Positions 45,100-56,327 of a stretch of 64,000 bases of DNA are shown piece after piece; the stretch's first letter is position 1, and each line of letters begins with the position of its first letter. Made by a program: the position numbers and the translations under genes. Where the stretch lies: positions 105,216,912 to 105,280,911 of the forward strand of contig CM043963.1 in assembly GCA_014529385.2 (NCBI GenBank). Reading direction: 5' to 3'. Below the pieces are notes generated by a model. That model searched no databases and was not told where the DNA came from. It worked only from the letters and a program-made list of their open reading frames with translations. The DNA comes from Adiantum capillus-veneris. Taxonomy: Eukaryota; Streptophyta; Polypodiopsida; Polypodiales; Pteridaceae.

Positions 45100-45338
45100 T
45101 GAGGAAGCTGCCTTTGACAGATCACAACCTCTTGGTGTTGGAAATTGGAATCATGGGTGACTTTGTACTTTGATTGTTAAGGAACTTTTTGTCTTGCTTA
45201 TATAAGTATTGGTGCGATTTGTTTTTTTAAAAAGAGACGCAGAGAGAGGGAGGGAGAAATTGAGTGTGTGTACGCGTGTGCGTGTGTTTTCTCATGTGCC
45301 TTGAGCTGACTTTAAGGGCGCACACCGACACATGGTGC

Positions 45339-45390
<52 letters not shown>

Positions 45391-46338
45391 CCAAGATGAC
45401 ACTCAAAGAAGCGCAACAATACGCCGGTGACTTGCCAAGATGTATGCCACATGCGGATCCACCAAGAAGATTTTGAAAGATTTACACTATCATGCAGATT
45501 ATTCCTTCCCATAGTGATCATGATAACACAATCTCAACAACGGTGAACTTTGAAGGTAGGAGGTGTTATGGTTTTGGAATGATATCAAGCTTCATGAAGA
45601 ATATGCACTAGCTTCATGAAGGCGATGCAAGTGGTGAATCCTAAGGGGCACAGGGCAAAGAATAAACAATTCAAAGGGGCACAATTGGCACAAAGGGTGA
45701 AGAATCCTTTTAAGGGGCATAGGTTGTTAAGAGAGGGAAGAATCCAGAGAGATACAAATTGAGTCCACAGCTATATCTCCTAGCAGATGGTGTCTCTTGC
45801 TAGTGCTAGCAGATGGGAAAGCACTATGTGCATGGCTACATCACAACAAATAAGGGGGGTGCCCCACAATCACTGTGATGATCCCCTCTCTTTGCAACCA
45901 GCCTACAGATGAGCTACTCCTGCAAATATGACGAAAGCATCAAATGAAAGCTCGATGCAAATCAAAGATTGTTTACCTACTATACACACATGGTCAAGTT
46001 GTGCATCTTGAGTCCTTGATCAACCTCCAAATTGGAGGAAAGTTCAAGCTAAAAGTAGACACCTACGAGTTGGAATTACAACATTCTAGCTAGATTTTGA
46101 GCATGGTTTGAAGAATGAGAAAACTAAGAAATGCTTCAAATTTTGACCTAGCAGTCGATTAGTTTTTCGTATGTCCTTATTTTCTTCAATTACAAAAGTG
46201 TGTTTTTAGCAAGCCCTTGTTGGGACACCATCTAAAAACACTGTTATCGGTATGTGTCCATGCAATTTTTTGTTGAGAGGGTCATGTTCAAGAAAGTCGG
46301 TTGTTCTCTTTCGGTTAAACCATTGAGCTTCCTCCTTA
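45100..46338. other. Intergenic DNA, no gene recognised
   Basis: Contains an (AG)n tract of about 45 bp (45341-45387) preceded by the conserved AAGGGCGCACACCGACACAT, GGTGCTGG head. The rest shows no coding or transposon signature. Confidence 0.45.
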
Positions 46339-46343
46339 TAAAC

Positions 46344-47408
46344 TGTTGGACGGATACGCCGCGACGGACGTCAGCATAGCAAGAACTCACCTAACATATA
46401 ATGTCAATTGAGGACGAAGCTCGACCCGTAGGCGCGTGGAAGCAAGCAAAGGGTGTCAACCTCTACTCGACCGACTAATGACTACTTCCTATAGAGATAT
46501 CAACTCTACATGCCATCGGTTCTGTGAATGTGAGAGTCTCCTATGATGCTACCGCAAGCCAAAAGCCCATTAGACGTTTTCGAAACGTTACGAAACTTGA
46601 GGGATATCCTATTAACACCAATAGGCCACTCTCCCTAAGGTCCGTGACCAAAAAAACCTCCTCAATAGCCTCCGTGCAGAAACGCGTAGGATGTCTGGCC
46701 GGGTTTTGCAGGTCGACGTTTCCAAAAACTAAAGTACCTAATGTGTAGCTCTACTCGCTCTGATCGCGTGGATATGCTGAAATGCAAAAACGGACAATAG
46801 TTACTCACCGAAACTCCAAAAGTAGCTCGCGGGTGAATCTGCCAAAACATAGACGAACGCGCGTGATGTAAGCATCAACGCATAGCTCTCCTCATGGGCA
46901 ACACACTGCTGCTCTCCGTTTGCGATTCCGACCACCGTAGCTCCTGTAGCACACACACACACTCTCTCACTCTCTCGCAATCTCCCAACAACACAGAAGA
47001 TCAGATTTATTAGAAGTCTGCTTACAAAGTTTTAGGTTTTGGCTTATATACTAAGCCTTGGAAAACCTAATGTCCGACCAAAATGACCTGATTTGTCCCT
47101 ATGCTTCTATAGAGCTTAATTGCAACACTGTGAGCTGGCTTTTCTCATCCAACAAGCATCTATGGCCAAAATACAATTGCCGACTTAAAATATGAAGTTC
47201 CCGTAAACATTACAAAAGTGGCCGTAATGGTTCAAAATGATAATAACGGGATATTTGATGATGTCCATGAGCTTGTATCTTCACATTACAGCATCCATCT
47301 TCGTCTTCATCACTTCATCAGCATCTTTATTTAGAATCTTTAGAGAATCTTTGAGGAATCTTCATGGAATCTTTGTGGAAGCGTTGTTGAAAGGTTGACC
47401 TTTCAACA
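46344..47408 (-). repeat. 3' LTR (1,065 bp) of the element at 46344-52651
   Basis: The minus strand starts at 47408 with a near-perfect palindrome: TGTTGAAAGGT, two bases, ACCTTTCAACA. A TATA box TATATAAG lies on the minus strand near 47053-47046. AGACATCCTACGCG (minus) lies near 46695-46681. (AC)n near 46949-46962. Confidence 0.92.
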
Positions 47409-47859
47409 CTCTCCCCCTCCGAAGTCTTGTCGTCCCCGACAAGACCCTATGTCTGCAGTGGCCTTGACGAGTGCTTCATGTTGTGGTGTTGGTTGAAGCT
47501 TTTGTTGTTGCAGTTGCTTCTACCAGATTCTTTGTATGTTGTAGAGTTACCTTTTTCTTGTACATTTAGTGTAGTTGAAGCCATAGCTCTCCCCCTCCGA
47601 TTGGTTGTTGTAGCGTGAATAAGTCGAGTGAGGTTTGTTGTTGCAGCAAGGCTTTATCATGGCACCTCTATATTGTTTGTTCTTTGGGTGTCATCCTGCA
47701 CGTGTACCTGTAAACTTGAAGCCTTTTTGAATTGTTTCTGGGCCGCTCCCCTTGGATCCTATAGTTGATGGGCATGTAGTGGTTTGGGGATGTCGTTGGT
47801 CTGCTTTTCTGTGCTTTTATAAGAAAAATAAAATAGTAAAAATAAAATGTGGCGTATAT

Positions 47860-48606
47860 TACAAAATGAAGGTCTTGGATACCTCGATAGGACTAAAGGG
47901 AAAAACCCAGTGGAAAAAACATGCCTTTAGTCACCATTAAATGTGAGGCTATATGTACTTATGTTTGATGTAACCGAGTTTTGTTGAGTTAAAGTACATA
48001 TGGCTGTATGGCTACTATTACTGGATATACAGTGGGTAAGTGTTAGTAGCTTGAAGTCAGAGTCATTGTTGTTGAGCAAATGCTTATGAAACCTGTTACC
48101 ACTTCGTCATCGTCATTTTGTTGTGTAAGTTCATAGGTGGAACAAAAAAAGCGTGCCGGATGCAAATGTCGAATGATGGGACATTATATATGCTTGCACA
48201 GATAGATGCATGGGAAACAATATGCGGTGCGAGAGGAGTTTGAATGGGTGCTTCCAGGAGTGAACGTAGCTAGAGAAGAAAAAATATATTTGACTTCAAG
48301 AGCTGCCGTTACTCACAAGAAGGGTTTTTGTCGACGAGGTTTTTTTCACTCTCCTCACTGTCTTCATGTGCGTGAGTGTTTTTTGGACTACTCCGCCACT
48401 CCACCATTTAAAATAGTAGACTTCGACTCTTATGCTCACCTATCCAGCATGAGCGACTCAATTTTACAATATGCTCAACTATTCCAGCTTGAGCTATAAT
48501 CTAAATATCTAGACTCATAGACCACAAAGAATATTAAGACATGAAGCTTGGGTCTAATGCTTGCTCATTTCGTGGCTCAGCTGCCCGACTCTTGACTCTT
48601 ATGCCA
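47860..48606 (-). repeat. Dispersed 3' module, copy C
   Basis: The minus strand of this stretch aligns along its length with 17092-17733 and 60981-61621: ATGAGCGAC, CTCAAGCTGGAATAGTTGAG, GACTTCGACTC-type and GGGTGCTTCCAGG-type landmarks. It also has the T-run hairpin 47931-47892, whose outer stem (ACTAAAGG / CCTTTAGT) differs from copy B (ACCAAAGG / CCTTTGGT) at two paired positions. It lies between the W-x-P-K tail and the purine tract. Confidence 0.72.
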
Positions 48607-48627
48607 TGATTTTTATGGCGACTTGAC

Positions 48628-49329
48628 TTACTGTCGGGAGCTTGCAACCAAGAATAGGCTTTGAAATTCAAAACTCCCATCCTCGAAGAGAGGATTTGTA
48701 AAGGACCATACTGGCAATATTGGTTTCTTTTGCCATACCTGGGTGACCTTGGTTGTCAAAATTTCTTTTTGTTGTTGTTGGTCCCTTGGTTGAGAAGATT
48801 GGCTCGCTCCATTCCCCGTAACACTTTGTCTATCATGTCTTGACATTTCTTGAGAGCTAGAGATGACTTCAATCTTCTTCGGTATGTGTTTTTCTTTTGG
48901 CACCCATTTGTATCTGCATCGTGTGATTAGCGTGTCTTTGCAGATATCCTTTGCCTTGAGTGTGACATTGTCCTTGATTTTGCCTTCCGTGAAATTACGA
49001 TTATCTTTAAGCTGAAGCGTCTGATTGAAGAATGTTTACCTGACATCTTTGGTAGCCAGATTCTCCGATTTCCTTCATAGTAACCTTGTGCTTGAAGAAT
49101 CGTAGATGGCACTTCCCATGATGTTTTTGATGTCGTATTGAGATGTACAAGTGCCATTTTTGGGATTATTTATCGATGAAGTCCTATGTTGGTATGAAGG
49201 CCAGTTGGATTTGAAATTCCCTGCATCCCTTTGGTGAGCCTTGTTGGTTGGTCTCCTTTGGCGATATAAACATGAGCTTTGTTGCTTTTGGGGATGATTT
49301 TTGAAACCTTTATCCACCACATAAGGCAA
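48628..49329 (-). pseudogene. W-x-P-K repeat tail of the RT-less polyprotein, broken
   Basis: After the protease-like part the minus strand shows LWLPKPQ (near 49345), RIWLPKMS (near 49060), KWVPKEKHIPKK (near 48905) and VWQKKPILPVW (near 48730), separated by Gln/Ser/Lys-rich linkers. The pieces are in two frames with stops between. The related element has the same motif series at 59391-60200. Function unknown; the pattern of an aromatic, Pro, Lys repeat in a basic linker suggests a binding or assembly role. That is inference. Confidence 0.55.
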
Positions 49330-49730
49330 GGTCTGTGGTTTTGGTAACCAAAGTTTCTTTTACTCATTTTCGATGAATCCATCACTAGGAATTTGTCTTT
49401 GATTACCTTTGACCGTAGTTTAAGGGAAGCTTCTGCAATCCCTAAACTTGTGATGGCTATTCCATGTGATATAGGAACCTGTACCTGAATTTCATACAGT
49501 TCTGGCTTACCTAGAAGTAACCATAGCCCATAAGACATGACATTAGTCGTGGCAGTGCAATCTATCTCTGCTGTAAAGTTGAATTTTAGTTTCTCATACA
49601 CATCCAACGAGAATTTAATCTTCTTGTTGGCTGCCAAGTAACTGATGTCCTCTTTGCTTTTGGTACTTGTCTTGGACTTTTGTGCCTTGGAAGCTTTGTC
49701 CTTCTCTTGTATGTTGAACTTCTTTGTCAT
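49170..49730 (-). pseudogene. Retropepsin-like domain of the RT-less polyprotein, active site degenerate
   Basis: Reads IKFSLDVYEKLKFNFTAEID, CTATTNVMSYGLWLLLGKPE, L, then a beta-rich part (VQVPISHGIAITSLGIAEAS, KLRSKVIKDKFLVMDSSKMS). The layout matches a retropepsin half (I/V-D-S-G-A-T-x-x-V-x-x-x-x-W-x-x-x-G-K-P). The related element has ILDSGAGVAIATKEVWKKWG at the same place. Here DSGA has become DCTA, so the protease is very likely inactive. The frame is shared with gag upstream through stops at 49752 and 50016. Confidence 0.55.
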
Positions 49731-49751
49731 TTGACTGGTTGTAGCATGTCC

Positions 49752-49994
49752 CTAGTGCTTACTATCTTCTGATGTAGCTGCTTGTTGGTGTTCATTGCTA
49801 GTTTCTGACTGTGACGCCTTGATTCTTGATTTTAGAAGCTCTGTGTCACTATTTACTTCTTCTAGCACTTGAAGGTCATTCAATGGTGACTTTTCTTCTT
49901 GGAAATGTTTTGAAGCTTGTGTAGTAGGATGTTGAGGTTTACTCTCTTCTTGTGATGCAATGGTCGTCGTGGCCTTTGGTTTCCATTGTTCCAT
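49752..49994 (-). pseudogene. Gag-protease linker, in frame with gag
   Basis: Low-complexity Gln/Ser/Glu/Lys-rich segment (ASQEESKPQHPTTQASKHFQ) in the same frame as gag, bounded by a TGA (50016-50018) and a TAG (49752-49754). No domain recognised. Confidence 0.5.
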
Positions 49995-50015
49995 GGGTTT
50001 TTGTAGAGTCTCTTC

Positions 50016-51340
50016 TCAAAAATATTCATTCATATCCTGTATTGCTTGTTCTTGGTAGTCAATCTTGGACTCAGTCATTTTCTGTTCTTCTGTGCATTGT
50101 ATGTCTTCAGTTACATCTTCTTTTAGCTTCTCATACTCTTTGATTTGTTCAATCACCAATGAATAGTCCACAATAGAAAATATATTTGGTAGACTTTCAG
50201 CTTCATCCATTGACTCTATTTGCATGTCTTCCACTTGTGACGCGGCACTAAGATTTTTTGTTACCTCTGCCACCTCTTCTTGTGTTGTCTCACTATCGTC
50301 AAAATCTTGGCTTCTTTTGCTCTTGAACCTTGAACTACGAGCTTCATCTTCATCACCTTGTGGATGCTCTGACTTGTCCTCACTGAGGTTCCTTAAACGA
50401 TCTTGAATCAGATGATTCAATTGATCTTTTTTGAAAGCCTGATTCTCTATGATAATGTCATTGACACCCTTGACTTCAAGCAACTGTGTCTTGAGCCTAT
50501 CTTTTGTGCTCTGCGACAAGATCTGCTTCTTTTCCGGAGATCTTGTTGGGGATTCCTTCTTCCGCTCCCTTGTTGTCATTGTCTGAACTTTGCTTTTGGC
50601 TTGTTGCTTCTTCTTTTCCATGTAGAGCTTTACTGGGCAGTCCTTCACTAAATGACCAATGGCACATTGGTCGCAATATGTTGTTATCTCAACATGTGCA
50701 CCCTTTGGACGAGGCAGCTCTCCATAATACTGTTGATAATGGTTTTTTGTGGTATCTAGATATAGATATGACCTCTTCTTTGCATGCATGAACCTGTAGA
50801 TTACGACTGACTTAGGTGTATCCACTGGCTTTGTCTCTTTATCCTTCATCGTCTTGTCCTTGAGAAGCTGAAAATAGCTTCCATTATTGCTTGCATACAA
50901 GATCAAATCACTATCCATGCTTTCTAGCAGTTGTGATGCTAATTCTTCCATCAGTATATGGTCTTTGACGTGGGGCTTCTGCATAGCCTTAGGGCTATGT
51001 TTCCGAGTTGATTTTGGCGAGTTCTGCACCGAGGGTGAAGATTGAACCGAATCTTTGTTTTCCGTTTCCCTTCATGGTGCTTTTGGACGGGGTCCAAGTA
51101 TGTGACTTACAGGTTGCCCACAATTGCTAAACTCATCCATATTTTTCACATCCGCTATTTCATAGTGCCTATCGTATTTGTCAACCACAATGACATCTTA
51201 ACCTGACCTTTTATATTGGGAATTGTGAATTTCCAGTGGTATCTCCTCTGGCTCGGCATCTTCCAATGCTTCTTGAAATCCCACTTGGACTCCTGAAAAG
51301 GACACTGCTTCTTGTAAGACTGGACTTCTTGATCCAACCT
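50016..51340 (-). pseudogene. Gag-like protein with variant zinc knuckle
   Basis: The N-terminal part lies above 51029 in the same frame, interrupted by a TAG near 51200 (VIVVDKYDRHYEIADVKNMD follows it). It resembles IVVDKYGREYRVVRKHK of the related element at 55382. The main open part (337 codons) has VVIYRFMHAKKRSYLYLDTT, then EITTYCDQCAIGHLVKDCPV, a C-x2-C-x3-H-x4-C knuckle one residue shorter than the canonical CX2CX4HX4C. A long charged region (KDQLNHLIQDRLRNL, acidic stretches, IEQIKEYEKLKEDVTE) with probable coiled coil follows. Retroelement gag by position and knuckle. Confidence 0.65.
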
Positions 51341-51567
51341 ACCACCACATCTACCACTCCAACTCCTACTCTCTACACCACAACCTACTACTACCTAATA
51401 CTACCTAAGACGGAAGATCCAAGCCAGACACACGCTCCCTAGACTCCCTCTAAGACCAAAAGAGTCCACCACTCTCCGATCCTATCTAAAACAATGAATA
51501 TACTCTGGCAAGCCAGAGGGACCTCTATCCTCAAGGACTAGTCTCGGTCACCTACTTAGGGCCCTCG

Positions 51568-51586
51568 TCCCCGGCAGCGGCGCCAA
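51568..51586 (-). promoter_or_regulatory. Primer-binding site, tRNA-Asp type
   Basis: TTGGCGCCGCTGCCGGGGA on the minus strand directly follows the 5' LTR. It matches, with one difference, the TGGCGCCGTTGCCGGGGA site used by plant Gypsy elements of the Athila type. Confidence 0.85.
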
Positions 51587-52651
51587 TGTTCGACGGATAC
51601 GCCACGACGGACATCAGCATAGCAAGAACTCACCTAACATATAATGTCAACTGAGGACGAAGCTCGACCCGCAGGCGCGTGGAAGCAAGCAAAGGTTGTC
51701 AACCTCTACTCGACCGACTAATGACTACTTCCTATAGAGATATCAACTCTACATGCCATCGGTTCTGTGAATGTGAGAGTCTCCTATGATGCTACCGCAA
51801 GCCAAAAGCCCATTAGACGTTCTCGAAACGTTACGAAACTTGAGGGATATCCTATTAACAGCAATAGGCCACTCTCCCTAAGGTCCGTGACCAAAAAAAC
51901 CTACTCAGTAGCCTCCGTGCAGAAACGCGTAGGATATCTGGCCGGTTTTTGCAGGTGGATGTTTCCGAAAACTAAAGTGCCTAATGTGTAGCTCTACTCG
52001 CTCTGATCACGTGGATATGCTGAAATGCAAAAACGGACAACAGTTACTCATCGAAACTCCAAAAGTAGCTCGCGGGTGAATCTGCCAAAACACAGACGAA
52101 CGCGCGTGATGTAAGCATCAACGCGTAGCTCTCCTCGTGGGCAACACACTGCTGCTCTCCATTTGCGATTCCGACCACCGTAGCTCCTGTAGCACACACA
52201 CACTCTCTCTCACTCTCTCACAGTCTCCCAACGACACAGAAGATCAGATTTATTAGAAGTCTGCTTACAAAGTTTTAGGTTTTGGCTTATATACTAAGCC
52301 TTGGAAAACCTAATGTCTGACCAAAATGACCTGATTTGTCCCTAGGCTTCTATAGAGCTTAATTACAACACTGTGAGCTGGCTTTGCTCATCCAACAAGC
52401 ATCTATGGCCAAAATACAATTGCCGACTTAAAATATGAAGTTCGCGTAAACATTACAAAAATGGCCGTAATGGTTCAAAATGATAATAACGGGATATTTG
52501 ATGATGTCCATGAGCTTGTATCTTCACATTACAGCATCCATCTTCGTCTTCATCACTTCATCAGCATCTTTATTTGGAATCTTTAGAGAATCTTTGAGGA
52601 ATCTTCATGGAATCTTTGTGGAAGCATTGTTGAAAGGTTGACCTTTCAACA
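51587..52651 (-). repeat. 5' LTR (1,065 bp) of the element at 46344-52651
   Basis: Same length and ends as the 3' LTR, some 35 substitutions by eye, and the same terminal palindrome at 52628-52651. The flank TAAAC is identical to the left flank. Confidence 0.92.
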
Positions 52652-52834
52652 TAAACATGCAAACCAGAAGTACAAGTGAAAATTTACAAATTTATACGAT
52701 TTTTGAGCTATTTTATATATATTTTATCGATTTTTATTTCCTTTTTAAATGTTTGTAGTCTAGTAATCTTGATTTTCAATCAGCTCAAGGTTAAGCTGAG
52801 GCAGACCTTCCCCAAACATGGACCCAATGAGGCG

Positions 52835-52965
52835 TGACATTGGAGGTAGGAGGACTATCGGCCTTTCTGGCCTTCGCACACAAATTCACCTAGCTAAGTT
52901 TGCAAACATCTGGCATTTGTGTACGAGGGCTACAAAGGCCAATATTCCCCTTACCTCCAATGTCA
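52835..52965. other. Stable foldback, miRNA-precursor-like or small MITE
   Basis: Arm 1 (52835-52885, starts TGACATTGGAGGTAGG) and arm 2 (52915-52965, ends TTACCTCCAATGTCA) are 51 nt each and pair at 43 positions. Some of the mismatches become G:U in RNA. The loop is 29 nt. Shape and size suit a plant microRNA precursor or a tiny inverted-repeat transposon. No flanking duplication could be recognised. Confidence 0.6.
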
Positions 52966-53892
52966 AACCTAGCTAGCTAAGCAAAGACAAGACAATAGAA
53001 GCACGTGATGTTGCCATACTTCACAGTGTGGGAATAGTAGGGGGAGGAATAATGGTTTCTTGTGACAAAATTACTCACCCTATTAGTAGAGGCAACAATC
53101 TTGCGCCCATCCCAAACCTAGTTGTGCCAATCCAATAGAAAGTTATGATGTTGAAAAAAATAGAAATACTAAGAGAATGAGGAGCTCTTTTTTATAGAAA
53201 AATTTGTCAAAACCGTCTTGTTTTTGTTAGTGTGGATCTAGCCTTGTGTTTTAATACTAATTCTTTTCTTTATAGCTATTTTCCATGGGCCGTACATTTG
53301 TAACTACACCTAAAATAGGAAAAGTTATTCTTTTTTATGGGAGCATTCTACCACTACTCTAAAAAAGAGATTTCTAGCTTTACACAATTCAAATTGGTCT
53401 AGAATTGAGAAAGAGGTTTCTGGAATGGACACAATTAAAAGTATTTGTAAGACTCATGCTTGTGCAAAATTGCTAGTATCTTTATAATTGTTTATTTTAG
53501 TCCTTATGCTATTATAGTTTATAGTAAAGATTTCTATTTTACAGCCATCACTAGCTCATTAGACCTGCATATTAGAGGACTTGCAACTCATAGACAATCA
53601 TCCTAAAGTTGCATACATTGTAATAGCACTATATATCTTTCTATTGACATGTCACAAAATTTCAATTTTGGGCATTGCTAGCTTCGTATACTTATTAGTG
53701 ATTGTGTAATATATATAAGCTACAACAAAATATTGAAATCACGTGAAAAATAACACCTCTACCCGCTCGCTTGGTTTGTGTGCTAAAAATTAGGAGAGCT
53801 CCTTGCTTTTTTGTTATTGTAGCTTGCTCTTTTGCTCGGTTTAGAGATTGCTCGGAAAATCTTGCTCGGAGTTAGGGATCCTTCTGTGTATA

Positions 53893-53968
<76 letters not shown>

Positions 53969-53995
53969 TACATATGTATATATATTTATACACAG

Positions 53996-54026
<31 letters not shown>

Positions 54027-54060
54027 TACATATTGGGGCAAATTTGGGGCAATTCTGAGC
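52966..54060. other. Intergenic DNA with (TA)n and (AC)n, no gene seen
   Basis: AT-rich sequence. (TA)n at 53905-53957 is flanked by (TG)n/(AC)n up to 54027. Frames across it are artefacts. Confidence 0.6.
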
Positions 54061-54063
54061 AGT

Positions 54064-54925
54064 TAGACATCCTACGCGTAGGATGTCTAAGGCATGATTT
54101 AGAGGTCAAATTCAAACTTTGGACATAGCAGGGTGTTGTATAGCCTTAGGCAAGCCTCCTAGTCAAATTTGGTCCAATTTGGAGTTGATTTGACTTGGGA
54201 ATTCATCAGAACAGACATCAGGATTCTGGAGCAGATTCTGGATCATTTGACCAACCTATAGATGTCAGAATCAAAAAGTAAAAATAGCTGTGAGTTAAGA
54301 ACATCAAGGGAAAGCTACAGTGCAAGTTTGAGCTGAAACAGAGCAAAAAGACATCCTACACGGAGGATGTCTCCAGGCTCATAAAGTGGTCAAAATTCTA
54401 TTGTAGCCATAAAAGGTGGTTCCCAATGTCTCAAGGATTCCAGAACTTTTTTCAAAAGTGAATTTGGACCTTGTTTGGCCTATTTACCAGGCAAAGACAA
54501 GAATTGTCAAACATCCTATTCTGGGAGTGCACTAGAAGCTTATGCAGCCTAAATCTTGACCTATTGGCATTCAAATTCAATTGTGAGCATACCATTGGAT
54601 TGCTGAGCACTAGGAGAATCTTGGGATCAATTTTGGACAAAATCTGAGCAATTAGACATCCTACGTGTAGGATGTCTCCAGCTTGATAGGACTCCAAACC
54701 AACTTATAAGCACACCACTGTGATCAGCACATCAAGGAGAAGCTGGGGTGAAAATTCAAGTCATTCTGAGCAAAAAGACATCCTACGCGTAGGATGTCTC
54801 AAGGCCATTTTTAGGTCCAAATCAACCTCTGAGCATACCATTGTGTTGCTGGACTTAAGGGGAGTCTCTTGACCAAATTTTGTTAAATTCTGAGCATATA
54901 GACATCCTACGTGTAGGATGTCTCT
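54064..54925. repeat. Spaced 24 bp palindromes in degenerate tandem units
   Basis: The half-site AGACATCCTACG followed by its reverse complement CGTAGGATGTCT occurs at about 54065, 54350 (ACACGGAGG variant), 54653, 54773 and 54899, with a ruined copy near 54508. Spacing is about 120-150 bp or twice that. Each follows TCTGAGCA(A)-type sequence and is followed by (C)CAGG or CAAGGC, so the palindromes are part of a larger degenerate unit. The centre is ACGCGT or ACGTGT. Confidence 0.85.
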
Positions 54926-55381
54926 AGGCCAGTTTTAGGGTCCAACTGTACTTTTGACCATACAGGAGTGTTCACAGTCTCACAGAGATCCCAAATCTTC
55001 TTTTAAATTTGAATTTGGACTCATTTTGACCATTCTAAACTGCATTTCACTGTTTTGGCCATAACTTTCACAAACGGTATCGGATCGGAAAAGTTTTTAT
55101 ATCAAAACGTAGCCTGAGAGCGGCTCTACAGGTCTTAGAGCAAAACATGAACTAAATGGATGCCCATGGCAACCATTTAGGTCAATTTTGAAAAAAAAAC
55201 TATCGTTTAAGGCCTCAAAATGCATCCGGAAGTCAAAGGTGTCTAAAAACGACAATTTGCAAGAATTGTGACGAAACGGTTGCGGTTTTGGACATAGTTT
55301 CAACTTTTCCCTAACCAAAGCACTTGAACACAATGGACTAAGTCTACTTGAACCAAGCAAAAGCTCTTAAGCCGAGAAATC

Positions 55382-55750
55382 ATGTCTACCCTAGATTCAA
55401 ACGCAGCTTACACAAGCTTGGAGATCCCGACGATAGAGGAATATCCTCCCACAATGGATCTTCCAAACTTGCAATTGATAACGACCCATCTTGTAGAGAG
55501 AGTTTGGATGATTGGTCATGAGAGTGAAGGACTATATAGATACATTGACGACAATGAGGTCAATCTTTATAGGTGCTCAGATCCATACCTAGAAGAGATA
55601 ACGGATTACAAGCTCTTATATGTCTACACATACGGAGTAGACTGTCAATGGAGATCTATAGTTGTCGACAAGTATGGACGAGAATACAGAGTTGTAAGAA
55701 AGCACAAATCCACAGACTGTACTAGAAAGAGGTGGATATTTGGTCAATGA
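55382..55750 (+). pseudogene. Gag N-terminal segment of the RT-less element
   Basis: 122 codons from ATG (MSTLDSNAAYTSLEIPTIEE...). It contains LYVYTYGVDCQWRSIVVDKY, GREYRVVRKHK, similar to VIVVDKYDRHYEI of the related element. The frame ends at TGA 55748, but the neighbouring frame continues directly into gag (MVNEGPQMPPPN), so one frameshift near 55735 separates this from the gag core. No known domain. Confidence 0.6.
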
Positions 55751-56270
55751 AGGACCACAAATGCCTCCACCAAACACGAGAATTCCTATAGGAATTCCAA
55801 GAAGAGAGCCACCAAGATTCCCTTCAAGAGCGATAACGAGAGAAGGATTGGGAGAGTCTCTGGTTAGACTTGTAGACAATCGACGAGTTAGACCATCCCA
55901 AGTCCAGAAATGGGTAAACAGAAAATACTCCGGAGATAAAGATCCGAGAGATCACGTAATGGCTTTTAGAAGAGTGATTAGAGCAGAGGAAGTTTCAGAT
56001 TTTGCGACACAGTTTGCGGGATTTGGATTGACTCTAGAAGATGATGCAGCTACATGGTTCGACTCGGTGGAAAAATGGGATTTTGAGACCCTAGAGGAGC
56101 TATTTGAGGAATTTATTGAAGAATTCTCGCCAAAAGGCATTGCTCACAACACGGTCTCACAAATCCATAGATTCAAACAGAAAGAGAATGAATCTGTACG
56201 CAAAGCATCATTACGGCTCAAGAGATATGTTAAGCTTTGTCCGAGAGCGGAATTACCTATGCAAGGATGA
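55740..56270 (+). pseudogene. Gag core of the RT-less element (Gypsy-type)
   Basis: Retrotransposon gag domain: DPRDHVMAFRRVIRAEEVSD, FAGFGLTLEDDAATWFDSVE, WDFETLEELFEEFIEEFSPK, VSQIHRFKQKENESVRKASL, RLKRYVKLCP. The pattern of W-F preceding an FxxEF and a QxxxESVRxxxxRF-like block is characteristic of Ty3/Gypsy gag. It breaks off at 56270; after two stops the frame 56328-56891 continues the protein. Confidence 0.82.
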
Positions 56271-56327
56271 TTGATGCTGATCTTTATCCAAGGAATGAGA
56301 GATTAGGGCCTTCATAAGGATCTGCAT

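Larger units (their letters stand above)
46344..52651 (-). mobile_element. Complete non-autonomous LTR element: gag, protease-like, W-x-P-K tail, no RT
   Basis: The LTRs at 46344-47408 and 51587-52651 are both exactly 1,065 bp and differ by roughly 3-4 percent by eye. The 5 bp duplication TAAAC flanks both ends (46339-46343, 52652-52656). On the minus strand the primer site TTGGCGCCGCTGCCGGGGA (51586-51568) matches the tRNA-Asp-type site of many plant Gypsy elements, and the purine tract CGGAGGGGGAGAG lies at 47421-47409. The interior (about 4.2 kb) encodes gag with an unusual knuckle, a retropepsin-like domain and repeated W-x-P-K motifs, then a non-coding 3' module. No RT, RNase H or integrase motif is present in any frame I read. 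Confidence 0.92.

Noticed and set aside
46524-51991. A 74-codon frame (MNVRVSYDATASQKP...) present at 46524-46748 and 51767-51991
   Set aside because: It lies within both LTR copies, so its presence twice only reflects LTR identity; it is antisense to the element and shows no domain.
52835-52965. Assigning the foldback to the miR482/2118 family because of TTCCCCTTACCTCC
   Set aside because: The resemblance is partial and cannot be verified here; a random match in a C/T-rich stretch is possible.
54064-54925. Regularly spaced palindromes that could suggest a CRISPR-like array
   Set aside because: Spacing is irregular, the intervening DNA is itself repetitive, and the context is a plant LTR element. 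No cas genes.
52657-55381. A 5' LTR for the element whose 3' LTR is 62615-63571
   Set aside because: Neither the LTR start TGTTGACC nor the end CCGTCCAACA nor a TTGGCGCC primer site was found upstream of gag.
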